Below are positions 39,353 to 55,100 of a stretch of 64,000 nt of DNA, in pieces. The first letter of the stretch is position 1. Each line of letters begins with the position of its first letter. This stretch comes from Rhopalosiphum padi (lineage: Eukaryota; Arthropoda; Insecta; Hemiptera; Aphididae), in NCBI RefSeq assembly GCF_020882245.1, contig NC_083597.1, positions 78,160,152-78,224,151 of the forward strand, given 5' to 3'. The notes below the pieces were generated by a model, which ran no database searches, had not been told where the DNA came from, and saw nothing but the letters and a program-made list of their open reading frames with translations. Both the position numbers and the translations under genes were made by a program.

Positions 39353-41875
39353 TATAATAATGATATTTGGTCTTATAAATACTACAACTAGACAAGTGTC
39401 GATTTTTTAGTAATAGTTTATAGTTATTTCTATAAAATATTTAGTTCAAATAAAACTTACATAAAAAAATCGAAAAGATACATAGGTACTAGAGAAAAAA
39501 CAAATAGTATTTTTATTGATATACATTTTTAAATTTGTTTATATTTATAACATTGAATAAGTATATGTTTTACCTACCAATTACCAATTATTAAAAAAAA
39601 TTACATCAGAAAACAAAAATAAAATCCCGATTAAAACGTACCTATATTGCATAAGTCACTTATAAGTTATAATATACATATTATTATCTACTGTTATTTA
39701 AAAAAATGTGCCAATGATTAAATCACCATTTTATTATAATACGGTTTTCATTGATACATTCCGAATGATATTTTCACGTTTCGAATACGAGAGTTTTTAT
39801 GATTAAATCGTAAAACTATATTATAGACTTTGACATAATATTGCAGTAGCCAGTACTTACACCAAAAAATAGATACTACACCAATAATTTAATATCTACC
39901 TGAATTATGTTATGCAATAATAATTAATTAACAAAATATAGTTTACCTCTATAGTGATTTCGTATAATACCTAACTTAGATTTAGTTGAATATCTTTAAA
40001 AGTTTCATTATAATTTGTACGGAGAATAAAGTTATTTGGTTAACAGCCACAATAGTTAGTTATAATGTTCATTTTGATTGGTTAAACTTACCTAATACCT
40101 ATTATATTATTATTTGCTATATATATATATATATTTGTATATAAATTAACGTTTATCGGCAAGTCTGAATATTTGCGCCAGCGTCAAACTTTCAAGACAT
40201 TACACATAACACATAAGTCGTTAATAATATCTAAAAAGCTCAATATTCGTATTTTTACTGTATCAATATATCAAAATACCGAGCTGTTATACATTTGAGA
40301 CTACACTATGGTCTATGAGTAATCCATAAGGCCATTGTTTCAGTTTAATTTTTTTTTTTTTAGTAGGTACCTATACCTACCTATCAATATTTAATTTATT
40401 ACCTATTATGCATTTTAATTTATAACTTGCCTTTTAGTATTGTGCAGCTGTCATTTCATGTATATGACATTAACTTTATAAAAGAGGCTTAAGTACTTAT
40501 TTGAATCAAAACTCATTAAATTTATTGTTCATTAAATTCAATACTTCTGCAGTAAAACAGATAACAACAGTGATACGTAATCACAACCAGAATGTATAAA
40601 ATGTTTTTTACTAAAAAAACTTTGTATTGTCAGACGAGGTCATATTTTCAACCATTGATCAATATTTCTTACAAAATATAAACTTTTTACTGTTTTTTCA
40701 TTGTACTCATAACTCATATTCATATATATATTTATATGAATATATGTCCCAACTCCCAGAAAACAAATACCTACTACAATAAAACACGATTTTATATTTA
40801 ATCAATTTAGTTTCAAAACTTTCTCAAAAATTAAAGAAGGTTAAGCTACTCAAAAACAAATAATCGTAGATATTTAAATTTTCAACAAATGTTTATAAAA
40901 GCATTTTCAATACATGATAAAAAAATTAATTTAATACATACAATGACATTTTTAAATGCAATATTTTTGGCAATAATGTATCACAAAATATAGGTTGACA
41001 GCCTTCGGTGAGAGTAGTTTTCATGTTAAATGATTTATTAATGAATTGAAATTTAACACATACAGATAGATTATAGTGACTTACACCTTGATGATGAAGT
41101 ACACTCGACAGCCGATACCTAATGTACTGTAGAAAAGTCACCTACTTATCATTTTTTTTTTAATAAAAATAATTTTATATTATATTTCATATTGTTTTAG
41201 GAAAATATATTCAAAATCTTAAGAATAATTATTTAGGCGATATAAAATAATAACAAGCACATGAAACTATAACATATATTTTTTTGAAATCCTCATTGTG
41301 TAATAAAATTGAAATAAAACAAAATTCAATAATTATTTAACACATATTTTACATTATATAATATATTATATATGAATAAACACATGTATACTTTTTATAT
41401 TATGTATACATAAATTTATTTTTTGTATTAAGTATAAGCTTATTATCAACACTATACATAATATTTTGTAAATTTGATTTGTATAGACATTGGACAATTT
41501 ATGTTAAAAAAAAATATATTATTATAATATAATATAAGGCCTATCCGCCTACAATAAACGATAATTTTAATATTTATATAATATTATGCTTTAAATTACT
41601 TGATAATTATAGTTTTGTTTTACATAAATATTTTATTAAAATGTACAACATAAATATAATAACATTTCAAGTGGTTAAAAACAATAATTCATCCCTGTTA
41701 ACGGGTCTACCCTTAAAATGAGTACACATTAAATATGATCAACATTTTTTGATACAAGAACAAAAAAAAACTTATTTCTCAAGCAGATACATTAATTAAT
41801 AATAAGTGTATTACACAAGTACATTATATTGAGTAAAAATATATGTTTAAAAATCAAATATAATATGTTATTTTA

Positions 41876-41917
41876 TGTATGCATGTATGTATGTATGTAT
41901 GTATGTATGTATGTATC
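41876..41917. repeat. (ATGT)n microsatellite
   Basis: About ten tandem ATGT units followed by a TA run. Confidence 0.95.
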
Positions 41918-42143
41918 ATATATATATATACATATATCTACTTTTTATTCTGCTCCAAACAAAAATATACTTTTCAATTAAATAGAAATTTTTATTTTTG
42001 GTATGTTATTACACTAATTCAAATATATCATGTATGCTAAAAATGAATATAGTAATAAAATGTAGCCATGTTTTTTTTTATGTACAAAATATGTTTTATT
42101 ACATCTGTATGAAAAAAAAAATATAAGTTAAAAAGGAAAAATA

Positions 42144-42188
42144 AAATAATAATAGTAATAATAATCATAATAATAATAATAATAATAA
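42144..42188. repeat. (AAT)n microsatellite
   Basis: Imperfect AAT triplet run, likely within or near the 3' UTR of the B56 gene. Confidence 0.9.
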
Positions 42189-42788
42189 ACCAACAAGAGA
42201 ATTAATAAAAAATCCCTGAACTTATTCTTGAATGCAATCTCTCTTAATTTTTGTGTCTTCTGTCATGTAACATTTAAAAATGCATACTTTCATAGAAACA
42301 AAAATTAAAACTAATATACTGTAGTAAAATAAATAAAAAAATAAATGACACATTTATGTTTATTTTAAAAATAAATAACACAACCGAAGTAGATAAGAGT
42401 GCAATCACTTCACATGACTTTCTTCATTCACATTTTGAAAAATTTGGTGGTTGAACTACTTATAACATGTTAATCCTAACAAAGATACACTCAACATTTA
42501 AATGACCCCTAATGAGATGAATAACCATTATAACTTTTTTTTTTTTTTTGAATAATCCTGTGAAAAAAAACACAATATTTGGTAAAATGTTATAATAATA
42601 CTTTTTTATCTAGTTGGTGTTTATTACACAATCAATATCATATAATAATGTATAGATATATAATAATTTATAATAATCAATAAATAACTAAATAAAATTT
42701 GATTAAATTGCTCTTTGGCTTATTTTTAACGATTACAAAGTACATTAGTACTTTGTTGAATACAAAATAAATATAATAGTATATTGCA

Positions 42789-42794
42789 TTTATT
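42789..42794 (-). terminator. Candidate polyadenylation signal of the B56 gene
   Basis: TTTATT on the plus strand (AATAAA on the gene strand), about 215 bp past the stop codon. Others lie further downstream, so this is only one option. Confidence 0.25.
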
Positions 42795-43009
42795 TAGTAT
42801 TATATAACTTGATAAAATATAGAATAAATGTTTAAAAACTGGTACACTGTAAATTAATATAGGGTATCATATATACACAAATTAAATACTATCTGTTTAA
42901 TAGAAATTGAAATTTCTTAAAAAATATTTTAAATCAAAATAATGTATTCACCTTAGTTGTTTAGACTCTGAGTATAAATAATAAGGGTCATCACAATTGA
43001 AAAGATTGG

Positions 43010-43150
43010 CTAGCATTTATTAACATCAGGTGGTGTAGCTAGATATTCATCAGCTCTCTTATGATCATTTAATGCCCTCAAAGTATATGTGTCATGTGGT
43101 AGTTCAGATTTACGTCTCAATAAAGGTTTTTCTTTTCGATTTTTACGGTT
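43010..43150 (-). CDS. PP2A-B': B56 last coding exon
   Basis: Encodes NRKNRKEKPLLRRKSELP then HDTYTLRALNDHKRADEYL and a short tail, ending at TAG. The RRKSELP basic motif marks the gamma/delta class. Acceptor TTGTAG; phase 0. Confidence 0.93.
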   Translation of the reverse strand, partial: NRKNRKEKPLLRRKSELPHDTYTLRALNDHKRADEYLATPPDVNKC

Positions 43151-46100
43151 CTACAAAAAAAAAAAAAAAATGTTAAGTTTAAGAAAATATTAATCATAAA
43201 ATTAATATTACATCAGTATCAATATGATACTTTGTATCCTCTTCTAAATTTTTCAAATCAATAGTCGGGTCTAAATCATTGATTGGCGACCTCGCAAAAT
43301 CAGTATAAAATGATAAACTACTATCAATGGATACTGTAAAATTAGGATTTCTTTTAGCCAACTCTTCAACTCGATGCCACTTTTCGTCTCGTTTTTTTAA
43401 TTTATCCACTTCACTAAAAAAATAAACAATACCATTAAATTAAAAAAAATTATATCAGTTATTAAATAGTTTAATATACATACGTCTTTCTATCTTCTTT
43501 GAATTGTTGGGTACATGTGTGAAATAGTACAGGATTAGTTTCAGTAAATATTTTTAATGCATTATACATTAAACCATGTATATTTCTGAAATAAAATAAT
43601 GAAAATTTATTTTAAAAATTTAATTATTTTATATGTTTCATCAATTATTATATAATATAATAATAATCACATAATTTAATAGCTTTATAATTTTAAAATT
43701 AAAAAACTTTTAATTTATAAACAATATTGTAAAAATTTAGAATACATTATTAAAATAAACTATAAATTATTTTATATTATTTTTTTATTTTTAATGGATA
43801 ATTAATATTAAATTAATAGGTATGCTATTTGTATGCTACAAATACAATACTGACATTTTTTACATATACTACAAAGGTACTAATTAATTATAATTAAACC
43901 TAATGTATTATCCTTACTAATAAATTAAAAATTCCTATTTTCATAATATCAATACATTTACAATAGTTTAAAAATCCATGACCTATAGTTTTTTCAAATT
44001 ATATAAACTTGATAGTACACATTAGTATACTGCATACATTATAAAAATAAAATAAATTTTACAGTTCTAACTTCATTGATAAATAGCATATTATAATATA
44101 AGACTTTTATACTTTAATTATTATTAAACATTTCATCCTAACACAAATCCAACAAACTAATAAAACAATTTAATTCATACAATATCAGATTCTAATGGAC
44201 AAAATATACAATATGTAGTATGCTTTTTTTCATCCTGATAATATTTGTAAGGATATAAGTGTTCCAAAAATTAATTATAACTTTTATAGTTATAAAATAG
44301 TTAAGTTATAAATACCAAATAATTCATCTAAATTGGAAATTTAATACAAATGGATTGTAAAACAGATAGTTTATTTGTTAATTTTTAACAATTTTCAAAA
44401 AACAAACACCACTTTTTGAGAAAAACCATAATAATTGTTATGAATATTAAATATATAAATTTTTTCAATTTATTTAAGTTTAATCGACATTGATGATTAA
44501 ATTAATATTATAAATTAGTTTTAATGTTTTATTATATGAACAATGTATATTGTACAGAATTTTAAGTCATAATTCAATAATAAATTTATACACTTTTAAA
44601 AATCCTGATTCACAAAACACAGTCTTGTGATTTTTCTACAATTGTGTTACACTTTTAATTAATCAAAGAAACCAAAAATAAAATTTAGATGAATATGGTT
44701 GATTAAAATTTTTAGCAGCAGAACAAATAGTATCAAGAAGCACTTCTTATATGAATTATAGATGTTCAAGAAAAAAAAAATGAAAAATACACCATTAAAC
44801 AAAATTATGAGCTTTAAAAGTACCTAAAAAAAGCATGCCTTTCTAAAAAACATTTTTCATTGTGTCATTGTTGAAACATTTAAAATTTAAAATAATACAT
44901 CATTATTCTACATTGAAGTAATTTTAAATTTGTAGATATAATTTTTAAAGTTAATTACTTATTCCAATGAGTTTTAGAATTTTTGTATAACACTGGAAAC
45001 ATGATTGGCAAAATCTCATCAACATTCTCAGACATCAGTGACATTATGTACTCATTGTTCCAAAAGTAAAGTGCTCTTTCTGCAACCTAAAATATAAATA
45101 ACCTTTATTGAAATAAATCCAAATATAGTATTTATTATTCATAAGAAAATTAAAATAACTATTTAATGCTTTACCAATAAAATAATGATTTTTTTAAATG
45201 AAAATATTATTTTTATATAAGTATTTATTTATATTTTTAAGTGGTATTATAAATATTTTTATTTACACTTTAAGCTAATAAACTTCTGAAAACTTGATTA
45301 CATTTTAATATTAAATTGAATAATAATATATATAGTTGATTGAATTATTAATTAATTTAACATTTATACTGTTTTTTTTTAACATAAATATAGTGACAAA
45401 TCATACATATTTTATTTTTTTTACATAAATTAATATTAATTTAATAATGAACATCTAAATTCAGAGATTTGTCAATATATGATTTCTATAATAAGAATCA
45501 AACAAAACTTCTATTCATCAAATTAATAGTTGTCTATACAATTTTCACTAATTAAAAGAGTATAAGCATATTTAAAGATTATATAAGTTACAACTACTAA
45601 GTACAACACACTGTATTATTACAATATTCAATTAAGTATTTCACAAATTAGTTGCAATTCACTTCTAAAAATAAAATGTTTTGTTAATGACATACTTGAA
45701 AATGTTGACTTGAGACACATCTAGCTAATTGATGTATTAATGGTTTTAGTACTTTTCGAAATTCCAATGGTTCAATTATATCCAAAATCTCTTCTAATTC
45801 ATTAAGAAACATGACCTGTAAATAGCAAGCCACATTTGGTAATTATTTACATTTTTAATTAAATATATGACATATTGTTACTTCTTTTGGGGAATGTGTC
45901 TTAGGCCAAAATTTCAACAAACTTTTGATAACTGGTTCTGTAAGAGATGGATCTTTTTCAAGGAACTGTACAATACAATAAGCCAATTGTGGATGATACA
46001 CAGATAAAGATTTCACTTTGTGTAATGGCAATAAAACTTTTAGCAAGAATACCTTGTGCTCCTCTTTCAAAGGCAATGCAAAACCATTGACAATACTATT

Positions 46101-49100
46101 TTTTAAAAAAATGTATTAAATACATAGTTTACTAAACATATAAATTGAATATACCTTCCTAAAATTTCTAAAAGCTCAGCAATGCCATTATGATGTTCTG
46201 TTTCATAAATAAAACTATAAAAATAAAAATGTATAAGTAATTAAAAAGTCACATACAAATATTAACTGTTTATTATTACCTATAAAATATGTTGTTTATC
46301 TGTTTCCGTATATATGCTCGCAAACTTAGAAATTTACCATAAATGCGATGCAGTATAGTTTTCAAAAAGTCTCTCTCTCGTGGATCTTCTGAATCAAATA
46401 GCTCTAACAACTACAAGTAAATAAATATATTTTGATAATTAGAACACATTTAAAATAATTTAATTAATCTTTCTTACTTGAAGAACAAATTTCTGATCAA
46501 TATAGTTTTTTGCTATATGGGGCTGAAAGTCTTGAGACTCTAAAAACCTAAGAAAGAACTCATATACCAGTTGCAAATGAGGCCAGGCTGCTTCTAATAG
46601 AGGTTCGTCTTCCTCTGGATCAAACTCTGCACCATTAGGATTGCTTGATGGAGGTAGACTACGAAATAGATTTACTCCAAACTAAAATTTAAAATATAAA
46701 TTATTATTGTAAACTATTAAATTAATAATACATTTGTAAAATATAGCTTTTAGTTCATACCATTCTAACAGCTTCAGGGTATATAGCTTCAGTAAGCACA
46801 CTACCATGATTAGATGACAAATAATCTACCATTTCATGTAATGTTTCTCGCTTGATTTCTTTCCATTTTAGATCAGACTGTGGATCCGAAATAAAGTCAA
46901 ATAACACACAGCACTGCTGCATTTTCTGAATAAGTAACTGTTCTCTTTCAGATGCATTGGCTTCTGTAATTAAAAAATGCTTGTATTAGAGAATAATATA
47001 ATTTAATAATATTTTTTCTACATTTTAGCAAAATATTCTATTGAATATTTTAAATGAGAAACATAATTAAAATAAAACAAATATAATGAATAGTAAATAG
47101 TAAAGTCTAGTATTTAATTAATTAGTCAACTTAATACAACTTCCATAATCAAATATTAAAATTTATTTTAATTTACCTCTTAACTGCATTATCTGCATTA
47201 ACTTTCAAACTAACACTATCTTAAACACATATTATTAATTTTAAAACTGAATTATTTTAGAAATCTAAACTATATACTACATATCGTTATAAACTGAAAC
47301 TAAATTGTGAACATATTTTTCCACCAATGTTTATGTGGTCCAATTCCTTAAGATAATTAAATAGGTTTGAATATAAACAAATGTTGTGCTCATTGCCAAA
47401 TAACATAATAGTTATATGAAGTATTTTCCAATAATTCTATTAATGATAATATTTTATATTGATTTAAGCTGGTTAAGTACATAAAACAAGTAAAACATTT
47501 TTAAATTATTAGACAATTATTGTTTATTAATAACAATTAGATATTATTATATCATTAATTTCAAAACAATGGTAGAACAATATTCTGTTTCCATAAAACA
47601 GGGTTTTACTCGGCTGAGATAATATGGAATATTTATAAATAAATATTAATAAGTGATAAAAATAAAACAATTACAGTTAATTTTTTTAAATATAAACATA
47701 CTTCCAAAGTTTAAATGTGAATATGAATTTTAAAAAAAGGACATGCCGTAAGTTTCAACAAGAAAATAGGCCAATAGAGTTGTTTTAAAATTGTAAGATA
47801 TAGTACTATGCTTTCACCACAAGAACACAGGGTACATATGTGTGTTTACAGGTGTTGCCACTTTAAAAATGGCCAGATCGCCCAGATTTACAAATTTAAA
47901 CTAACTAAATACTAGAATTTAGAATTGTTTTAGGAAGGAGAGCTGATTTCATAAGAAAAAATGAACAATTAGATTTATGAATAAATTGTTATAGACGCTG
48001 TTATGATAAAGTATAATATATCATAATATCATTTTCATAACTCCATTAAATAAATGTTCAAAATTATTTATTACCAATTATTTTAACGATTTAAAAACTG
48101 CAAATTTAAAATTTTTCCATACAATTTAACTACTCTAGTAAAATAAACACCGATCAGAATTAATTTTTAATGCAATTATCATTGCATTTTAATCTATAAT
48201 AATAATATATTAATATAATATGTACGATATCTATGTATATGGTTATACACCCTCTATCGAATTATTTAAATAAAAATGTTTTCATCTGTCAAAAGTCTTA
48301 TGAGTTATAACAATATAATATAACACATAATATTTAATTATTGAAATTATTTTTGTTTAACTACTGGCAAAATATTGAAGTTTATGTTTACTAAAAATAG
48401 ATTAACGTTAGCTATAATTATAATCACTAAATTTGTAAACCTATTAGTCAAAACAATGATTTGTGCAAAATATTTTATATTAGAATTAAAACTAAAATTC
48501 CAACTAACATAATGAAGATGTTTTCTTAACAATTTTTTTTAAATATTACAGTAATATAAAATATTTATATATTATATAGTAACTATTACTTCTGTTATTC
48601 TGTGGAGTGTATACCACGTTCTGAAGTATATTCAAACACAATAAATTTTTACAAGACAACTTAAGTAAAATGAATAATGTAAATAAACAATAAGGAGCTG
48701 TTGGTTATAAACCCAAGAAGAATAAAATATTAATATTTAATAATAGTAAATTTCAATTATGTAAATCTTACAATCAATTAATTATTAACTTGAGTAACAT
48801 ACTCGTAGCTGCTAATATTTACTCAACAGATTAATTATTCTATATTACATTATTAGATGTTAGATAACTAAAGACACTTTAAGTTCAAACTTCCAATATT
48901 AGTTTTAACAACTAATTGTTTATTGTCGAATTTAAAAAGTTGTATCTAATAATAAAATATAATATCTTATACAAGAAAAATGTTCCGAGAATATGTAAAC
49001 TATTAAAAGATTGACAAAATTAAAATATGAAATTAGAAAATGCTATCATATTGTACAAAATGCAAATTCAAATATTTAGTGCTTAATGGATGCTCAAGTT

Positions 49101-52100
49101 TTTTTTAAATTCCTCTTCTAGACCAGTTGTTATTAATATATTAAAGTTGTTAGTATTTAGTGGATTCTTAATTTGATATTAATATAATTACGTTTTCAGT
49201 TATTTTATATACTAAAATATATTATCTATATTTTAAAAAAGCCGTTTTATTTATTTATTTATTTATTTATATAGTTGTAATCTTTGAGCTGTATTAATTT
49301 ATATATTAGAAGCTATTAAAAATAAAAAATAAATATTTAGTCAAAATAAATGACTGATGTAATCAATGAATCAATCCTTCATGGGTAATCTATTAAGTCA
49401 AATTCAATTTTTATTTGTTAATTATTAGGGATTTCTAAAACTGTATTTTTGAATCTGAAAATAAAGTATACGTTATATATATAAATAATAAAGACTTATC
49501 ATTTATATATTGTATAACTTACATAATATGTATAATGTAGGACGTAGGTGTACATTTATTAATTTTATAATATATTTAAAAACGTAAGAATAACTAATTT
49601 TATAATCAAATTTAGAATGGTGCTCTAACTCAGTAGTTTTCAACCTTTTTTAGATCGCGATCGCTCCGTTTTTTATTTTATTGTAATGCGAACCCCTAAA
49701 AAAAAACTTTGTTTTTTCGTCAAAATTTGATTTAATTACTGATAAAATATTTATATGAAATATAATTTTGATTAATTTACAATTAAAAATTTAATTAATT
49801 TTTAATACTTTATTTTAAAACGTATTGTTAAGCATTCACAATAAATGTAAATACGAAAAAATACATAAATACAATTTTAAACATGTACAATTTAACTCGT
49901 TATTCACGTGTTAATGGAATACTTAGCTAAGATTACGCTGCTCAGCAAGTTATTATATAGATATAGAAAAAAATAAAAAGTTATAATTTTATTTTATTTT
50001 TAAATAATATGGAAAAATCATTTTGTGTATTATTTTTGGCGATCTCCAAACCTATCATTCGCGACTCCCAGGTTGAAAACCACTGCGTCTACTCCACAAC
50101 TCAAAATCTTAATTTTTCTTATTAGTATATTGCTAACAGACCTTAAATCCTAACTTAATATTTCTTGACAAAATAATCTTGAAAAAATTATTATTTGTAA
50201 TTCGTATTCTGTCAGAGTTAATAAAACAATTTTTTTGAGCATAGTTAATGAGTTAGAATAATGAAGGACTAAAGTGCATAAGGTTGCTAAGCAATACAAA
50301 CAGTTGTTATGTTATAATATGTGATTATACTGGTGTATCATAGGGGCTTTACTACAGTTGTAAACTAGGAATTTAAAATTGAAGGACGTACTAACAGTCA
50401 ATAGAGATATAATATGAGCCGTGCAATTAACTGTTTGTTAAAATAAGTTTATTCATAAACATTCAGCTAAAACATTAATTTAATAAATATGTTCTATAAT
50501 TAAATTAACATTTGCAACCAATTTTAAGTTATTAGCTAGTAAGTTATAAGTTATTGTCGAGCTAGAAAAAAATATGAGAGAAAGCTTTTCGAGACATTTA
50601 CGTTTTATTGTATTTTTCAGTAATTAATAATAATAAAAAAAATATATCACAATTTATAATAGGCACAAAGCAATGTATGTAAAACCATATGTATATATAA
50701 CTATATTGAAGTTATAATATATAAATTTGTATTAAATTATAAGTTCTAAATGGAATGATAAATGTATTGATTTAACAATGTTGTATGTTTTTTGTATCTG
50801 TCATCGTTTTTTGGAGCAAAAAAAATGCTTTTCTTTTAAACTTTAGAATGGATTCTAGTAGCAAATTGGATTGAAAAAAAAATCAAGCAAAAACGGCGAT
50901 TTTTACGATAAACCAATTTTTGACAAATCTGATTTCTTTATTTCGTTATTATTCAAAAACGAATAACCGTAGAACCGTAGACATTTGGATTTTTCATCGA
51001 ATGTTTATACTATCATTTAACATTCGTATAGTATAATTTCCAAAATGTTGACTATTTTTGAGCTATTTATAAAGAATGGAAATTTAAAATTGCATTTGAA
51101 GTTCAACATTTAAAAAATGAAAATTTTAATAATTAAGGGTAGAAAAGTTTCTTCAGTTTCTACTGAAACCAAAAAAAAAAAAATAAAAAATACACAATTT
51201 TATTTAATAGCCATTCGAAATTCAAATTTAGATATTTGAATGAAGAATAACGATTTTAATTCATTTACTTAAAGGGGGTTCGATACCCCCTCCCCCGTTT
51301 CTGTCTCAATTTAACAAACACGAAACATAATAATTTAAACGTGTTTAAACGTACTAGAGTAGATAACCATGACACTGACTGATTAAGTGAAGTGATAATA
51401 AACCTAGATCAATCGGTAAAACACGTCTAAATTTATACATGTATTATATAGACAGAAAAAGCTGATATCAAATGCTATTAATTTAATTTATTATAATTTA
51501 ATATTATTTCAGGGGGTCTTATAATTTTTCTCTATTTAGTATTATTTATAGTAAACATAATGATATTTTCCAAAATATTTATTTAACTTTTGTATCTGTC
51601 ATTATCTTTTGAGGCAATAAAAATACTAAGATGTTCAACTTTGAGTGTGGTTTCTTGTCGAAAAATTAATTTAGTTATTACATTGGATAGCGATATGTAT
51701 TATTTTATTATAATTCAAAAACCTTAAAACTGAATTGTATTGTTGAACTATCGTAGTTTACTACTAATAATTAATTAAATATTTATAATATTTATAAATG
51801 CCATTTTTTCATCAAAAATAATATTAATAATTTTTTTTTTTAAATTTTATTAGAGAATAACAATCTATAACCAAAGGCATAATAAGAATATGTGCTACAT
51901 TATATTTAAAAAAAAAACATGAATAGGGTGAGGAAAAAAACCATCCAGTGATCGCACTTCTTAATATTAATAATAAAAAAAAATTGACCCTATTTACAAT
52001 CAAGGAATCAGACTAGCTTTTAAAATTAGACTAGTTAAGAACATTCTTTGTAACGCCGGAGAACCTCCTCTGCAAGTCATTCGTAACATTAATACGATTA

Positions 52101-55100
52101 AATATATTATATTATTATCAACACCTCAAACCTGCCAAACCATATATCCGCCTCCAACTTCCAAAATATACTAAAGCTAAAACGCCCACCACGATCTTTA
52201 AAACTTCAAACGAATTAAGGAGAATATCAATCTGATTATATTGATCCAATCAACAAAATCCCTATTCACTCACACGCACCATGGAATTGGTCTCCTAATA
52301 TAAATATAGAATTTATCAAGTACAATAAACGTTTAATTACAAACTCAATTATTGTCTCTCATTTCCACGAATCAGTAGATCAACACACACTAATTTACGC
52401 CGCAAACGAATTGTGTCCCAATAATATTTAACAACTACACTAATTGTATCCTATATAAATTTATTATTTTCCTTTCAATTTAATACATATTTAGGACTGT
52501 CAATAGCAACATTACATATTATATTGCTAAAGGTGAGTTAAAAATATTGTTGTTTTATCATTTATTCGTTAAACATTAAACTAATTAAAATAATAAAAAT
52601 ATATAAATAAGATTAAGTTATTGTATAATTATATTAAAAATGTTTAAAATAATACGAGTATTTATAGATTGGTAAAAATTTGAATGATACAGTTTTAATA
52701 TAATCAAAACTTGTTATTTTGTTCACATCATTAATATTATTTTTTATAAATTCTGAATTCAGGGACGCAATTAGTATGTAAATAATCGCAATTTTTATAT
52801 CATGGACGCAATTCATATGCAGCCCATGTAATTTATAATTCATTTTATGAACTCTCTTTATGTACATTAATTTTTATTTAGTCATAAGCATCAAACAAAA
52901 CAAATAGAGCGGATTTCGCCATAGTAAATGGTTCCTCAATCAGAAGTTTATAACCAGATAAGTTATGTATATTATCTTACTTTTTTCGGGAAAATCGATA
53001 CATTTTATTCATAATTTTTAATAAGCAGATATGACTATTGCTACTTTTTACTCAATTGTAACTTATTTTCAATGTTTTTTTTTTATATTTAACATAAAAA
53101 GTAAAGATTAAAATAATTATTTATTACTATTATTGTGTATTGAACTATTAGAGTAAAAGCATCAATATTAAATTGTACTTATTTTAGATTACTTAATGGT
53201 TTTAAACTGATAAATTACCTATAATAGTGTTTTATTTCATACAAAGTTTAATATTTTAATCGACATATAAAATAATCATAGATAAAATTCTATAATATTA
53301 TATAAGTACTAGACAAAATACAAAAACATACAATGTTTAAGAATAAAATTAATAATTATATCTTATTTAATCAAAATATTTTTATTTAACCATTATCAAC
53401 ATTTCAAAATAATATTGCATTATACATATCCTATGATGAATATTAAATCAATGCTTATGTAAGCAATTACTTCCTAAATCATAAAAAAAAACATAAGAAT
53501 ACAAACTTTAATTTTTGAATTTTCCACTGATATAGCCGATATAGGGATGAAATTTCTTATTATGTAATCCAGTATTCCCCAACATCTTTTGATAGAGAGA
53601 CCTTTTCTATAGAACTTAAACATTTATAGAATTTTTCGATATCAATACTCAAATCATAGTTCAAATCTAAAATCTTTAACCAATTTATTTTTTCCTAAAT
53701 TCTTCACGGAACCCTTGTTGTTGGCTTACGGAACCTTTGGGTTTTACGAAATACCAGTTGGGAAACACTGGTGTAATTCATGATCACAAGATAACTGAAA
53801 ACATAGGAAGTTTCACTTCAACATCACTCTCAGTTTTCTATTAAAATTGTAACCCTGCAAGTCTATATAACATGTGTAATAAAAGTTTCAATCAAAATCA
53901 TTGAATTTGTAAGTTTGATTTTTACGTGAAATGTACATAATAAATAATATAGGTATACACAATTTTTGAAACACCATGTATTCGTCAGTCGCCACATATT
54001 TTAATTTATTTAATTGTGATAGATTCTTTAAATGCACTATAAAGTATGTGGATATTAATATAGTATACCATTATTGAAGTAAAAATGTTCTTATTAAATG
54101 TTCGTATTAGCGGACATTCAAAATGAAATTTTCTATTACATTTTTGTACATACGTTATTAGTGCTATTACTAATGAAAATAATAAACTGGACCTCTTCAT
54201 ATATGACTCACCGTGAAGTCTGGGCAAATGCATTGTTGGATCGCAAAACATAATGATTGGAGATTTTTCACGGCCAGCAAGCAGATCCAAACCACTATGG
54301 AAGCTTGGGCTTTTGGGCAGAAATGGTACACCGGACTGCAAGTTACCCGCCACCGCTGCAGCAGTGCCGTTGGCAGTTGTGCTCAGCGAGAGCGTACGAC
54401 CGCCCGCAGATTTGTTCACTACCATAATCACCACGCCACAGGCTCTTAACCGTAACACCCATTTAAGATCATCTAGTTCTCGTTACCATAATATAATAAT
54501 ACAATCGTAAGCACCACCGCAGATACTCGCAAAAAACAATGGCATACCACCACACCGCTTGCTTGAATCGGGGTAGATAGTGTTACTTTAACGTCCAAAA
54601 CAATAATTTTACACATGGGACATTTTCGTCCATTTTCTCGCTAAATTCGAAATGAAATAAATAAAACATTATTACCTAGACAGAATGAGTTTACGATCTA
54701 TGTTCGATTGTAGAGTGTAAAAGATAAAATTACCTAAATATTATTTTGTATAGTATAATCCGATATCGCACGTGTTAAAAAAAACAACCTAGCTAATTAG
54801 TTAACAAATATGCATGTTAACTTAAACTGTTGTCAGTTTTAGTTGTAATAACTCAATAATATTTCAAATATTAGATGATTAGCATTTGAATAATATCCCA
54901 TTATGATTTATGAATATTCTATTTTTAACAATGATATTTAAATTAGTAGACAAATATAAATTAAACATTAAATAAACACATTACACCTAGTGTATTTCTT
55001 TTTTTGCTCGAATTTCATAAATTATTTTCTTATTGATTAACATATGTTAGCCATAAAGCATCGACCAGAAAAAAAAACAGAAAATTGAAACTAGCTACTG

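Larger units (their letters stand above)
35388..43009. other. Intergenic and UTR region between convergent genes
   Basis: About 7.6 kb of AT-rich DNA between the 3' ends of the yellow-like (+) and B56 (-) genes. No coding region is supported; the 60-80-codon ORFs (for example 37931-38152 and 40926-41141, both on the reverse strand) match nothing I know. The part next to 43,010 should include the B56 3' UTR. Microsatellites and a candidate promoter-like site are listed separately. Confidence 0.55.

Noticed and set aside
40926..41141. 71-codon reverse-strand ORF past the 3' end of the B56 gene
   Set aside because: Considered as an extra exon or neighbouring gene, but the B56 protein ends normally at 43010 and no motif or splice pattern supports it.
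41876..42188. Possible CRISPR-like or tandem array
   Set aside because: These are simple ATGT and AAT microsatellites with no spacer structure, and the genome is eukaryotic.
54213..54510. Plus-strand ORFs of 78 and 85 codons
   Set aside because: They are antisense to B56 alternative exon c, which has the better donor, phase match and context.
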